A program made the translations under genes and the position numbers. From Bacteroidales bacterium UBA1187 (GTDB taxonomy: Bacteria; Bacteroidota; Bacteroidia; Bacteroidales; Paludibacteraceae), in contig DBYL01000042.1 of the NCBI GenBank assembly GCA_002309835.1, forward strand, positions 126,486 to 187,493: DNA of 61,008 nucleotides, read 5' to 3'. The notes beneath the pieces were generated by a model. The model made no database searches. It was not told the origin of the DNA and saw only the letters and a list, made by a program, of their open reading frames with translations. Each line of letters starts with the position of its first letter. The first letter of the stretch is position 1. This document shows positions 25,507 through 34,345 of this stretch, piece after piece.

Positions 25507-27113
25507 TAGGTTTTGCGGCAGTGCTGCCCGATACGCTCTTGGCTTTTCCGGGAGCGGAAGGGTTTGGTAAATATACCTCAGGTGGTCGCGGCGGCAAAGT
25601 GGTCTATGTGACGACTTTGGCGGACGATGCCGATGGTGCTACCGAAGGTTCGCTCCGATGGGCAATGAAGCAGTACCCTGATGAACCGCTGACAGTGTGT
25701 TTTGCAGTTACGGGGCAGATTAAACTGGTGAAAGATTTGCGTATCAACCGCAAGAACTATACGATTGCCGGTCAGACGGCCCCGGGCATGGGTATTATTA
25801 TCAGTCATAACAAGGTTAATTGCGGTGGTTCCAGTAACTTCATCATCCGAAACATCCGTTTCCGTGTGGGACAAAAGAATGTGAATGGAGATACTATACA
25901 AACGAATGCTTTTGGTGCAGAGAATTGTTCCGATTTCATTATTGACCACTGCGATTTCGGATGGTCAGTTGAGGAAAACGTAAATACGTATGACGGTCAT
26001 TTCTTTACGGTGCAATATTGTCTAGTCCATGAGGGGTTATACCAAGCAGGTCACTCCAAGGGAGCACGTGGCTACGGATGTCAATGGGGAGGTTCTCCTG
26101 CGTCATATCACCACAACCTACTAGCGCATAACAACGGACGTTCTTGTCGCTTTAATGGGGCAAGAAATAATGATAGAGTAGTGTACTTGGATTACATCAA
26201 CAATGTGAACTTTAACTACTATGGAGGTAGTACCGCTTGTCACGGAGGAGAAAATACATGTGATGACAAGTATTATAACGGCAAGAATTCCGGTCACGAA
26301 GTGAATTTCGTGAACAACTATTATATCAAGGGTCCGAATACAACGAATACTCGATTGTTTGTGGTGGCTGATGAGAAACGTAGTAGTGGTGCGGCAAGTC
26401 GAGGTCCAAGTAAATGGTATATCAATGGCAATATTTATGAGGGAGAACCGAATGCTACAGCAGATAACTGGAGTGCTGTGACGATAAAGACATACACAAA
26501 AGATCAGGCACGCGTAGACACCTTAATTCAGACGAAGACACCTTATTGGGACTGCAATGCAGACTCTACGGAGTTTTCCGGTCTGTATGATTTTGATTTA
26601 TACGCCTATGCCGCCGAGCCTTTCGAGACGGCAGAAGCGGCGCGCCAGAGCGTTTTAGACACGGTTGGTGTATTCCCGCGTGATCACGTAGAAAAACGTA
26701 TTGTAGAGGAAACGCGCACAAATACGTATACTTATAAGGGAAGTAAGTCAGGAAAGAAAGGAATCATAGACCGCGAAGTCGACGCCGAAGGCTTCTATGA
26801 CTATCCGGTAGTGGAGGCATTGACAGATACAGATAAAGATGGAATGCCGGATGTGTGGGAGAGTGCCAACGGCTGCGACCTCGCTACACCGGATAATAAC
26901 GTCCGTCATTCAAGCGGTTATACGATGCTTGAGATGTATCTCGATTATGCGATGACGCATAAGACGCCGATGGATGATGGTTATAAACCTTCTTCTGAGG
27001 ATATCGAAATTATTAATGACTCACCAATAACGAATAAGTTCCTTCGAGACGGAGAATTATATATCCGCCGCGGCGGGAGAGTATATACGATTCAAGGACA
27101 AATCATACAATAA
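25443..27113 (+). CDS. Secreted pectate-lyase-like right-handed beta-helix protein
   Basis: 556 residues from the ATG at 25443: signal peptide (TRRLIVAAVICLYSVIGFAA), then a PL1/pectate-lyase-like domain beginning FPGAEGFGKYTSGGRGGKV and including GSLRWAM, YTIAGQTAPG and NFIIRNIRFRVGQ, a beta-helix core, a calcium-site-like TDTDKDGMPDVWE near 502-514, and an end LYIRRGGRVYTIQGQ that resembles the last strand of T9SS sorting domains. It may cut pectin outside the cell; catalytic residues were not identified. The first 64 nt lie inside the preceding gene in another frame, which is unusual for a signal peptide. Confidence 0.8.
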   Translation: MYHSSCTRRLIVAAVICLYSVIGFAAVLPDTLLAFPGAEGFGKYTSGGRGGKVVYVTTLADDADGATEGSLRWAMKQYPDEPLTVCFAVTGQIKLVKDLRINRKNYTIAGQTAPGMGIIISHNKVNCGGSSNFIIRNIRFRVGQKNVNGDTIQTNAFGAENCSDFIIDHCDFGWSVEENVNTYDGHFFTVQYCLVHEGLYQAGHSKGARGYGCQWGGSPASYHHNLLAHNNGRSCRFNGARNNDRVVYLDYINNVNFNYYGGSTACHGGENTCDDKYYNGKNSGHEVNFVNNYYIKGPNTTNTRLFVVADEKRSSGAASRGPSKWYINGNIYEGEPNATADNWSAVTIKTYTKDQARVDTLIQTKTPYWDCNADSTEFSGLYDFDLYAYAAEPFETAEAARQSVLDTVGVFPRDHVEKRIVEETRTNTYTYKGSKSGKKGIIDREVDAEGFYDYPVVEALTDTDKDGMPDVWESANGCDLATPDNNVRHSSGYTMLEMYLDYAMTHKTPMDDGYKPSSEDIEIINDSPITNKFLRDGELYIRRGGRVYTIQGQIIQ

Positions 27114-27118
27114 GATAT

Positions 27119-28306
27119 ATGGAAATCAGTTTACGGGCGCAATCCATGCCGGAGAGCCCTATTCGTAAATTAGCCAAGTATGCCGATGAGGCGAAATTAG
27201 CAGGCATACATGTCTATCATCTCAATATCGGTCAACCCGATATCAAAACCCCTCCTCAGGCGATGGAGGCGGTGAAGAATTTCAATCAGGATATTCTGGA
27301 GTACTCGCCTTCTCAGGGATTAAAATCCCTTCGAACGAAGATGGTGAGCTATTATGCCGCGTATGGCATTGACCTCTCGCCGGATGAGATTATCATCACT
27401 GCCGGTGGTTCGGAGGCGATTATGTTCGCGTATATGTCTTGCCTCAACCCGGGAGACGAGATCATCGTTACTGACCCGTCGTACGCCAACTACATGGCGT
27501 TCGCTATCTCGGCGGGAGCAGTGGTTAAATCTGTGAAAACAGACATCAAAAATGGTTTTAAATTGCCGCCGGTTGAGGAGTTTGAGAAGCAGATAACGCC
27601 TAAGACCCGCGCTATCCTCATCTGTAACCCCAATAACCCGACGGGTTATCTTTATACAAAGCAAGAGATGCGTCAGATACGTGATCTGGTGAAGAAATAC
27701 GACCTTTACCTCATCTCTGATGAGGTGTACCGCGAGTTCATCTATACCAAGTCGCCCTATATCTCCGCCTGCCATCTCGAAGGTATTGAGGAGAATGTCG
27801 TGCTCGTAGATTCCGTCTCCAAGCGTTATTCGGAGTGCGGTATCCGTATCGGTGCACTCATCACGAAGAATAAAGCGGTGCGTGAGTCGGTCATGAAGTT
27901 CTGCCAGGCGCGTCTGAGTCCTCCTCTGTTCGGTCAGGTCGTGGCGGAAGCTTCGCTTTCTACACCGGAAGAATATATGCAGGAGGTGTATGACGAGTAT
28001 CTGGGGCGCCGTAATTTCCTTATTGATCAACTCAACCAGATACCGGGTGTCTTTGCGCCAGCGCCGACGGGGGCGTTCTACGTAATGGTAGAACTGCCGG
28101 TGGATGACGTCGAGAAGTTCTGTAAGTGGTGCCTTACTGACTTCCAATACGAAGGAGCGACGATTATGATGGCCCCTGGCACAGGTTTCTACACGAACCC
28201 CGAAGACGGTCGTCATCAGGTCCGTATGGCCTATGTCCTCAATAAAGAAGACCTCGGCAAAGCGATGGTTTGTCTCCGCAAAGCCCTCGAGGCGTATAAA
28301 GCGTAA
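27119..28306 (+). CDS. PLP-dependent class I aminotransferase (aspartate-type)
   Basis: 395 residues of the AspC/AatB-like fold. PLP lysine Lys235 in DSVSKRYSECGIRIG; NPNNPTGYLYT, YSPSQGLKSLR and DEVYREFIY are family signatures, and the last conserved Arg lies in HQVRMAY. It likely moves amino groups between aspartate or another amino acid and 2-oxoglutarate. Only 5 nt follow the pectate-lyase-like gene; no obvious link in function. Exact substrate not readable. Confidence 0.9.
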   Translation: MEISLRAQSMPESPIRKLAKYADEAKLAGIHVYHLNIGQPDIKTPPQAMEAVKNFNQDILEYSPSQGLKSLRTKMVSYYAAYGIDLSPDEIIITAGGSEAIMFAYMSCLNPGDEIIVTDPSYANYMAFAISAGAVVKSVKTDIKNGFKLPPVEEFEKQITPKTRAILICNPNNPTGYLYTKQEMRQIRDLVKKYDLYLISDEVYREFIYTKSPYISACHLEGIEENVVLVDSVSKRYSECGIRIGALITKNKAVRESVMKFCQARLSPPLFGQVVAEASLSTPEEYMQEVYDEYLGRRNFLIDQLNQIPGVFAPAPTGAFYVMVELPVDDVEKFCKWCLTDFQYEGATIMMAPGTGFYTNPEDGRHQVRMAYVLNKEDLGKAMVCLRKALEAYKA

Positions 28307-28339
28307 GTTAATATGTTAACCATTTAATAACAAACAATT

Positions 28340-28867
28340 ATGAAGAAATTTTTTGCAGTTGTACTCGTTGCAATGATGAGTATTGGTGCGTTCGCACAAC
28401 ATGAAATCGGTGCTGTCGTAGGTGGACTGAACGGTCTTAGCTACAAGTACTGGGTAAATAACAATATCGCGCTGCAGGCCGACCTTGCAGTAGGTCTAAC
28501 GGCAGCTCCGACAGGCGCGTATTACAGAGGAACAGATATGATCGGTGGAACATTCCAGTGGAATCACTTTGATTTTATGCTCAACCCGAGTCTCCTCTAT
28601 CATTATGATGTGGCTTCCGGTCTTAAATTGTACTCTGGTGTCGGTGTAGGAATCGGTTTGATGCAAGATGGCACTTTTTATGATTACGTCATTGGTAAGT
28701 TTATTGCTAATGCCAATGTAGGTATAGCGTATGAGATTCCGTCGGCTCCGGTGGTGTTGGCTTTGGATTTCCGTCCGGGTTATGGTCTGGGTTTCTATAA
28801 TGCCAATAGTGCTCACTTCAGCATGTTCGATTGGAAACTTGGCTTTGCTGTTCGTTACAGACTGTAA
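28340..28867 (+). CDS. Small outer-membrane beta-barrel protein
   Basis: 175 residues with signal peptide (MKKFFAVVLVAMMSIGAFAQ), short Gly- and aromatic-rich strands (SYKYWVNNNIALQADLAVG, NPSLLYHYDV, LKLYSGVGVGIGL) and a C-terminal KLGFAVRYRL. This fits an eight-stranded barrel such as OmpW or porin-like proteins. Function unknown. It ends just before a terminator that overlaps the gmd promoter. Confidence 0.7.
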   Translation: MKKFFAVVLVAMMSIGAFAQHEIGAVVGGLNGLSYKYWVNNNIALQADLAVGLTAAPTGAYYRGTDMIGGTFQWNHFDFMLNPSLLYHYDVASGLKLYSGVGVGIGLMQDGTFYDYVIGKFIANANVGIAYEIPSAPVVLALDFRPGYGLGFYNANSAHFSMFDWKLGFAVRYRL

Positions 28868-28892
28868 AAAATGGCCTAAAATTCGGAAAAGT

Positions 28893-28923
28893 GGCATACG
28901 CTCTTGCGTATGTCATTTTTTTT
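28893..28923 (+). terminator. Intrinsic terminator overlapping the gmd promoter
   Basis: GGCATACGC-TCTT-GCGTATGTC (9 bp with one G-U) then A and eight T. The -33 TTGC of the next promoter (28904-28907) lies in its loop and descending arm. Confidence 0.8.
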
Positions 28924-28935
28924 ATGTATCTTTGC
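28903..28935 (+). promoter_or_regulatory. Promoter for the polysaccharide operon (gmd onward)
   Basis: CTTGCGTATGTCA, T-tract, TATCTTTGC; TTG to TA distance 23; ATG 21 nt downstream. Confidence 0.8.
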
Positions 28936-28955
28936 GCCCGATTTTGTATGTAGTT

Positions 28956-30029
28956 ATGGCAAAAGTAGCATTAATAACCGGTGTGACGGGACAGGACGGA
29001 AGTTACCTGTCGGAGTTTTTGTTGGAGAAAGGATATGAGGTGCACGGTATCATCCGCCGCAGTTCGGTGGACTATCGTGAGCGCATTGCGCATCTCGAGG
29101 GAACGCCTCATTTCCACCTGCATTATGCAGACATGAGCGACTCGATGTCGTTGGTGAAGTTGGTGGGGCAGGTTCGTCCGGATGAGATATACAACCTCGC
29201 GGCGCAGAGCCACGTGCAGGTGTCGTTCGATGCCCCGGAGTTCACGGCGGACGTAGATGCAGTAGGTGTACTGCGTGTGCTGGAGGCGGTGCGAACCAAT
29301 CATTTGGAGAAGACATGTCGTATCTATCAGGCTTCGACTTCTGAACTCTACGGAAAGGTAGAGGAGGTGCCGCAGAATGAGAACACGCCGTTCCATCCCT
29401 ATAGTCCGTATGCCGTGGCGAAGCTGTATGGTTATTGGATCATCAAGGAGTATCGTGAGGCATATGATATGTTCTGCTGCTCGGGAATCCTCTTCAATCA
29501 CGAGAGTGAGCGCCGCGGAGAAACCTTTGTGACGCGTAAGATTACGCTGGCAGCCGCACGCATCGCGCACGGCATGCAAGATTGTCTGTATTTAGGAAAC
29601 CTCGACTCGCTGCGCGATTGGGGTTATGCCAAGGACTACGTAGAGTGTATGTGGCTGATCCTACAGCATGACACACCGGAGGACTTTGTCATCGCGACAG
29701 GCGTTCAACACAGCGTGCGCGAGTTCGCTACGCTCGCCTTCAAGCACGCAGGCATCGACTTGCGTTGGGAAGGAAAGGGAATCGACGAGAAAGGCATCGA
29801 CGTCAGGACGGGTAAGGTTGTAGTGGCGGTTAGTCCGGACTTCTATCGTCCGACGGACGTTGTGAACCTGTTAGGTGACCCGAGCAAAGCCAAGCGTGAG
29901 TTGGGTTGGAACCCGCAGAGCACGAGTTTTGAGCAGCTCGTTGAACTGATGGTGAAGCACGACATGAAGAAAGTACGTGCGCAACGCATCAACCTCGCCG
30001 AGTACTTGGAGAAAGGAATCGTGAAATGA
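28956..30029 (+). CDS. gmd: GDP-mannose 4,6-dehydratase
   Basis: Makes GDP-4-keto-6-deoxymannose, the first step to GDP-L-fucose. 357 residues, an extended SDR: TGVTGQDGSYL (8-18), the RRSSVDYRERI loop, the STSELYGKVEE catalytic Thr/Ser-Glu and YSPYAVAKLYGYW (Tyr-x-x-x-Lys), FNHESERRGETFVTRKI. The ATG at 28956 follows the promoter; the longer upstream frame overlaps the previous gene. It overlaps fcl by 4 nt, and the two enzymes act in sequence. Confidence 0.96.
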   Translation: MAKVALITGVTGQDGSYLSEFLLEKGYEVHGIIRRSSVDYRERIAHLEGTPHFHLHYADMSDSMSLVKLVGQVRPDEIYNLAAQSHVQVSFDAPEFTADVDAVGVLRVLEAVRTNHLEKTCRIYQASTSELYGKVEEVPQNENTPFHPYSPYAVAKLYGYWIIKEYREAYDMFCCSGILFNHESERRGETFVTRKITLAAARIAHGMQDCLYLGNLDSLRDWGYAKDYVECMWLILQHDTPEDFVIATGVQHSVREFATLAFKHAGIDLRWEGKGIDEKGIDVRTGKVVVAVSPDFYRPTDVVNLLGDPSKAKRELGWNPQSTSFEQLVELMVKHDMKKVRAQRINLAEYLEKGIVK

Positions 30030-30970
30030 TGGAGAAGAATTCTAAAATATACGTTGCGGGACACAGAGGAATGGTGGGAAGTGCCATTGTGCGGGAGTTA
30101 CAGCGCCAAGGGTACACGAACATCATCACTCGTACGCATAAGGAATTGGACTTGTGCCGGCAAGAGGCGGTGGAAGCGTTCTTTGAGGCTGAAAAGCCGG
30201 AATATGTGTTCCTCGCAGCCGCTAAGGTAGGTGGCATCGTGGCGAACCAGAACGCGTTGGCGGACTTCATGTACGACAACATGATCCTCGAGATGAACGT
30301 CATCCACGCAGCTTGGAAGAACGGTTGTAAGAAATTGGAGTTCTTGGGTTCGAGTTGTATATACCCGCGTCTTGCACCTCAACCAATGACGGAGAGTTGT
30401 CTGTTGACGGGTGAGTTGGAGAAGACGAACGAGGCCTACGCCTTGGCGAAAATCAGTGGCTTGAAATACTGCGAGTTCCTTAACCGCCAGTATGGCACGG
30501 ATTATATCTCCGTCATGCCGACCAACCTTTACGGTCCGAACGATAACTACCATCCAGAGCACAGTCATGTACTGCCGGCCCTCATCCGTCGTTTTCATGA
30601 AGCGACAGTGAGTGGAGCGGAGAGCGTGACCTGTTGGGGAACAGGCAAACCGCTGCGTGAGTTCCTGTATGTGGACGACTTGGCAAACCTCTGCGTGTTT
30701 CTGATGAATAACTATAGCGGCAACGAGACCGTTAATGCCGGAACAGGTAAAGAGTTGAGCATCAAGGAGTTGACAGAGTTGGTGGCAAAGGTAGTAGGGT
30801 ATAAAGGTAAGATTTTATGGGATAGTACCCGTCCGGACGGCACGCCGAGGAAACTGTTAGATGTAAGTAAGGCTACTAAGTTAGGTTGGACGTATAAGAC
30901 CGAACTGGAAGACGGCATCCGTCTGGCGTACAAGGACTTTTTGGAAAACCCGATGCGGGCAGAACGATGA
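30026..30970 (+). CDS. fcl: GDP-L-fucose synthase
   Basis: Epimerase-reductase that finishes GDP-L-fucose. 314 residues: GHRGMVGSAIVREL NADP site, GSSCIYPRLAPQPMTE, YALAKISGLKYCE (Tyr-x-x-x-Lys) and NLYGPNDNYHPEHSHVLPALIRR, all typical of Fcl/WcaG. ATGATG start; the second ATG is equally possible. It overlaps gmd by 4 nt and the next gene by 4 nt. Fucose would enter the capsule or surface glycans made from this locus. Confidence 0.95.
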   Translation: MMEKNSKIYVAGHRGMVGSAIVRELQRQGYTNIITRTHKELDLCRQEAVEAFFEAEKPEYVFLAAAKVGGIVANQNALADFMYDNMILEMNVIHAAWKNGCKKLEFLGSSCIYPRLAPQPMTESCLLTGELEKTNEAYALAKISGLKYCEFLNRQYGTDYISVMPTNLYGPNDNYHPEHSHVLPALIRRFHEATVSGAESVTCWGTGKPLREFLYVDDLANLCVFLMNNYSGNETVNAGTGKELSIKELTELVAKVVGYKGKILWDSTRPDGTPRKLLDVSKATKLGWTYKTELEDGIRLAYKDFLENPMRAER

Positions 30971-31740
30971 AAGACTTCTCTCTCGACATATATCGTGCGT
31001 TGCTGGAGACGCTACTGGAGCAGAACTATGAACTGATCAGTTACAGCGATTACTGCCATAATAACAAAGGCAAGTATGTCATACTGCGTCACGACGTAGA
31101 TGCGAGACCGGAGAATAGTCTGAAGACCGCGCAGATAGAGCACGCGCTTGGCGCTAGAGCTACGTATTACTTCCGTTGCGGCAAAGAGAGCAATAACCCT
31201 GCGGTCATCAAAGCCATTGCGGCCTTGGGACACGAGATAGGGTATCATTACGAGGACATGAGTCTATGCGGCGGAGACTCCGCCAAAGCATGGTCGCATT
31301 TCCAAACATGGCTGGAGTATTTTCGTCAGTTCTATGCCGTTGAGACGATCTGTATGCACGGCGCGCCGACGAGTAAGTACGACAGCAAAGATCTTTGGAA
31401 AACCGCCGATTATAAGTCCTTGGACATCATCGGTGAACCTTATTTGGACACGGACTTTAATGATGTGTTCTACCTCACGGATACGGGTCGTTGTTGGGAC
31501 GGCTGTAAAGTGAGTGTGCGCGATAAGATACCTGCGCATCAGGACCGCTGGGCACGAAAGGGACTGACTTGGCATACTACGCCGCAGTTACTGGAGTCTA
31601 TCGAGGCCAACCGACTGCCGGCACATGTGATGATCACCACCCATCCGCAGCGTTGGACGAATGACAACTATGCTTGGTGGAAGGAACGCATCCTGCAAAA
31701 CATGAAGAATTGTATAAAAAAACTATGGATAAGAAATTGA
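30967..31740 (+). CDS. Polysaccharide-deacetylase-like (NodB fold) protein
   Basis: 257 residues, no signal peptide. ILRHDVDARPENS contains the His-Asp pair that binds metal in carbohydrate esterase 4 enzymes; HEIGYHYE supplies two more histidines, CMHGAPTSKYDS and MITTHPQRW follow. It probably removes an N-acetyl group or acts on a cytoplasmic glycan precursor; many such proteins in sugar loci have no known reaction. It is coupled to fcl by a 4-nt overlap and runs 16 nt into the next gene. Confidence 0.7.
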   Translation: MKDFSLDIYRALLETLLEQNYELISYSDYCHNNKGKYVILRHDVDARPENSLKTAQIEHALGARATYYFRCGKESNNPAVIKAIAALGHEIGYHYEDMSLCGGDSAKAWSHFQTWLEYFRQFYAVETICMHGAPTSKYDSKDLWKTADYKSLDIIGEPYLDTDFNDVFYLTDTGRCWDGCKVSVRDKIPAHQDRWARKGLTWHTTPQLLESIEANRLPAHVMITTHPQRWTNDNYAWWKERILQNMKNCIKKLWIRN

Positions 31741-32711
31741 ATTTTGCCTTGATAGGTGCGGCAGGTTACATTGCTCCGCGGCATATCAAAGCTATCTCAG
31801 ACACGGGAAACAACCTGCTGGTAGCCTATGATAAGTTCGACAGCGTAGGCCGTCTGGATAGTTCGTTTCCCGAGTGCTCTTTCTTTACCGAGAACGAGCA
31901 GTTCGATCGTTTCTGCTCTAAACAGATGAGGACAGACAACCCGCTTAACTGGGTATCTATCTGCACGCCGAACTATACGCATGATGCGTTCATCCGTTAT
32001 GGTCTGCGTCTGGGTTGTGATGTGATCTGTGAGAAACCGCTGGTGCTCAATCCCTACAATATTGATAACCTCGTGGAACTGGAAGCAGAGACGGGACATA
32101 AGGCCTATACGATTCTTCAATTGCGTCTGCACGAGAAGATTCGTGAGTTGAAACAGAAAGTGGAGGCCGGACCGAAAGATAAAATATACGACGTGGATTT
32201 GACTTATATCACTTCTCGCGGTAAATGGTACTATTCCTCCTGGAAAGGTGATATTCATAAGTCCGGTGGTATAGCTACGAATATCGGTGTGCATTTTTAT
32301 GATATGTTGCAGTGGGTGTTTGGTCCGGTGAAGAAGAATATCGTTCATGTGATGAGTTTTGACCGCGTGGCGGGTTATCTGGAACTCGAGAAAGCCCGTG
32401 TGCGTTATTTCTTATCTATCAATGCGGACTGCTTGCCGGCAAACGCCGTGCAAGGTGAGAAGCGTACCTACCGCACCTTGAGTATCGATGGTGAGGAGTT
32501 TGAGTTCTCGGCCGGCTTCACGGAGTTGCATACGGAGAGTTACAGGCATATCCTTTCCGGTAATGGATTCCGCATCTCTGAGGCCCGTCCGTGTATCGAG
32601 ACCGTGGCGGAGATTCGTCATAGTGAACCTGTGGGACTGGTAGGCGACTATCACCCATTAGCTAAATTACCCTTAAGTCCACACCCCTTTGGATGGGATG
32701 AGAGACGCTAA
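31725..32711 (+). CDS. Gfo/Idh/MocA oxidoreductase, WlbA/WbpB-like
   Basis: 328 residues. Rossmann motif NFALIGAAGYIAPRHIKAI, then VSICTPNYTHD, CEKPLVLNPYNID and GGIATNIGVHFYDMLQWVFG. These match UDP-N-acetylglucosaminuronate 3-dehydrogenases (WlbA of Bordetella, WbpB of Pseudomonas), which lead to diacetamido-uronic acids in surface glycans. The partner aminotransferase and acetyltransferase are not in the window, so the assignment rests on sequence alone. Start at 31725, inside the end of the previous gene. Confidence 0.78.
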   Translation: MDKKLNFALIGAAGYIAPRHIKAISDTGNNLLVAYDKFDSVGRLDSSFPECSFFTENEQFDRFCSKQMRTDNPLNWVSICTPNYTHDAFIRYGLRLGCDVICEKPLVLNPYNIDNLVELEAETGHKAYTILQLRLHEKIRELKQKVEAGPKDKIYDVDLTYITSRGKWYYSSWKGDIHKSGGIATNIGVHFYDMLQWVFGPVKKNIVHVMSFDRVAGYLELEKARVRYFLSINADCLPANAVQGEKRTYRTLSIDGEEFEFSAGFTELHTESYRHILSGNGFRISEARPCIETVAEIRHSEPVGLVGDYHPLAKLPLSPHPFGWDERR

Positions 32712-32717
32712 ATAAGT

Positions 32718-33566
32718 ATGATGTATAAATTGCGAAATATAGTATTTCTTGTAATGCTCGCTTTTGCGCTGGCATCTTGTGTGACGGCGCGAAAAGTGAA
32801 CTATATGCAGGAACCGGACCGGTATATCCCGCACTATGCAGACACCCTCAGTTTTGAGGATTATAAACTGCGAATCGGCGACCGGTTGTATGTGTATGTT
32901 TATTCGCTGGACGAAAAAGTAACAGCGATGTATAATTCCGGTGGTACAGGCGGTTCTATTCGTCAGCAGATGATGCAAGGTGGAACTAGTGGTTCTTATG
33001 ACCTCTATACATACCTGATTGACGATGAAGGAAATATAGATTTCCCGACTATCGGTAAGATCTACGTGCGTGGGCTGACAACGCGCGAAGTGAAACTCAA
33101 ACTCGAGAACGAGTTGAGTACATTGTTAAAGGAGATACCGGGTTATAGTACAGTCTCCGTGGAAGTGAATATCGTCAACCGCTCCTTCTCCGTCATCGGT
33201 GCGCAGAGTGGCCGGTATATGATTAATAAGGAGAAGATGACTATCTTTGAGGCGCTGGCTATGATAGGAGACTTAGGAGAGTTTAATAGCCGCAAGGAGA
33301 TTAAACTGATCCGTGAGATTGAAGGCGTGACGACTATCAAGACCTTTGATGTCCGTTCGGAGGATATTGTGAACTCTGAGTTCTATTATATTGAACCAAA
33401 TGACATCATCTATATCCGCCAGATACCCGGCTATAGCTTCGGTATCAACTCTGCATCGACCGTCTTGGGTGTGACTGCAACGACGATTTCCTTCGGTGTG
33501 TTCATCTATTCAATCGTGCAGACGGGTATCAACCATGTAAATAAACATTATCCAAAAGGAAATTAA
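32718..33566 (+). CDS. Wza-like polysaccharide export lipoprotein (first copy)
   Basis: 282 residues. Lipoprotein signal with LASC near residue 20, then a poly-export domain (LRIGDRLYVYVYSLD) and SLBB-like repeats (DLYTYLIDDEGNIDFPTIGKIYVRGLT; FSVIGAQSGRYMINKEKMTIFEALAMIGDL, each in outline), and a C-terminal helix (NSASTVLGVTATTISFGVF) that could cross the outer membrane as in Wza. Outer-membrane channel for capsule or exopolysaccharide. The second copy follows 3 nt later. Confidence 0.88.
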   Translation: MMYKLRNIVFLVMLAFALASCVTARKVNYMQEPDRYIPHYADTLSFEDYKLRIGDRLYVYVYSLDEKVTAMYNSGGTGGSIRQQMMQGGTSGSYDLYTYLIDDEGNIDFPTIGKIYVRGLTTREVKLKLENELSTLLKEIPGYSTVSVEVNIVNRSFSVIGAQSGRYMINKEKMTIFEALAMIGDLGEFNSRKEIKLIREIEGVTTIKTFDVRSEDIVNSEFYYIEPNDIIYIRQIPGYSFGINSASTVLGVTATTISFGVFIYSIVQTGINHVNKHYPKGN

Positions 33567-33569
33567 GCC

Positions 33570-34340
33570 ATGAGAAAGATTATATTCCTATTCCTCTCGC
33601 TCATGGCTATAAGCCTGACGAGTTGTTACAGCCATCGCGTGATAGGGTATCTGCAGGAGCCGACCAAAGCCAACAAGCTTCCGGTATACGACTCTGTGCC
33701 GTATGAACCTTACCGTATCCGCATCAACGATGAGATTATTTATCGTCTGATAACTTTGGATGAGACCATCTCCAAGTCGCTTGATGCCAATAATGGTGTA
33801 GCGAGTGGTCAGTACGCCAATTCTTATCGCGTGCATCAAGATGGAACGATCGACCTGCCGTTCTTGAAACCGATATCTATTGTCGGTCTAACGGAAGCCG
33901 AGGCGCAAGATACCTTACGCGCAGCCTTCAGAGAGATCATCCCCGATGCGGATGTTAAAGTGGCGTTGTATAATAAGTATTTCTCGGTGATTGGAGATGC
34001 GCATTCTGGACGTTATTTTATTTACAAAGAGAAGATGAATATCTTCCAGGCTCTGGCGATGACCGGTGATGTCATGAACAGCGGTGATCGTAGGCACATC
34101 CGAATCATCCGACCGCGCGACTACGGACAAGAACCCGAGATATTGGAGTTTGATATGCGTACGAATACGATTATTGATTCGAAATACTATTATATCTATC
34201 CCAACGACGTGATTTATGTTGCGCGTACGAAGGATAGTTTCTATAAAGTACCAACCTATACAGGCTTCTTGGGACTTATCACGAGCTCTGTGGCCTTGCT
34301 GACTACGGTACTGAACTATGTGGCATACTTGTATAAATAA
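33570..34340 (+). CDS. Wza-like polysaccharide export lipoprotein (second copy)
   Basis: 256 residues with the same layout as the gene before it: lipobox LTSC, YRIRINDEIIYRL, YRVHQDGTIDLPFLKPISIVGLT, YFSVIGDAHSGRYFIYKEKMNIFQALAMTGDV, YPNDVIYVART and a C-terminal hydrophobic helix. It is a tandem paralogue, not a duplicate: identity is limited to motifs. Wza rings are octamers of one protein, so two adjacent genes suggest a mixed channel or two alternative channels (inference). The wzc gene starts 5 nt later. Confidence 0.87.
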   Translation: MRKIIFLFLSLMAISLTSCYSHRVIGYLQEPTKANKLPVYDSVPYEPYRIRINDEIIYRLITLDETISKSLDANNGVASGQYANSYRVHQDGTIDLPFLKPISIVGLTEAEAQDTLRAAFREIIPDADVKVALYNKYFSVIGDAHSGRYFIYKEKMNIFQALAMTGDVMNSGDRRHIRIIRPRDYGQEPEILEFDMRTNTIIDSKYYYIYPNDVIYVARTKDSFYKVPTYTGFLGLITSSVALLTTVLNYVAYLYK

Positions 34341-34345
34341 CGACT

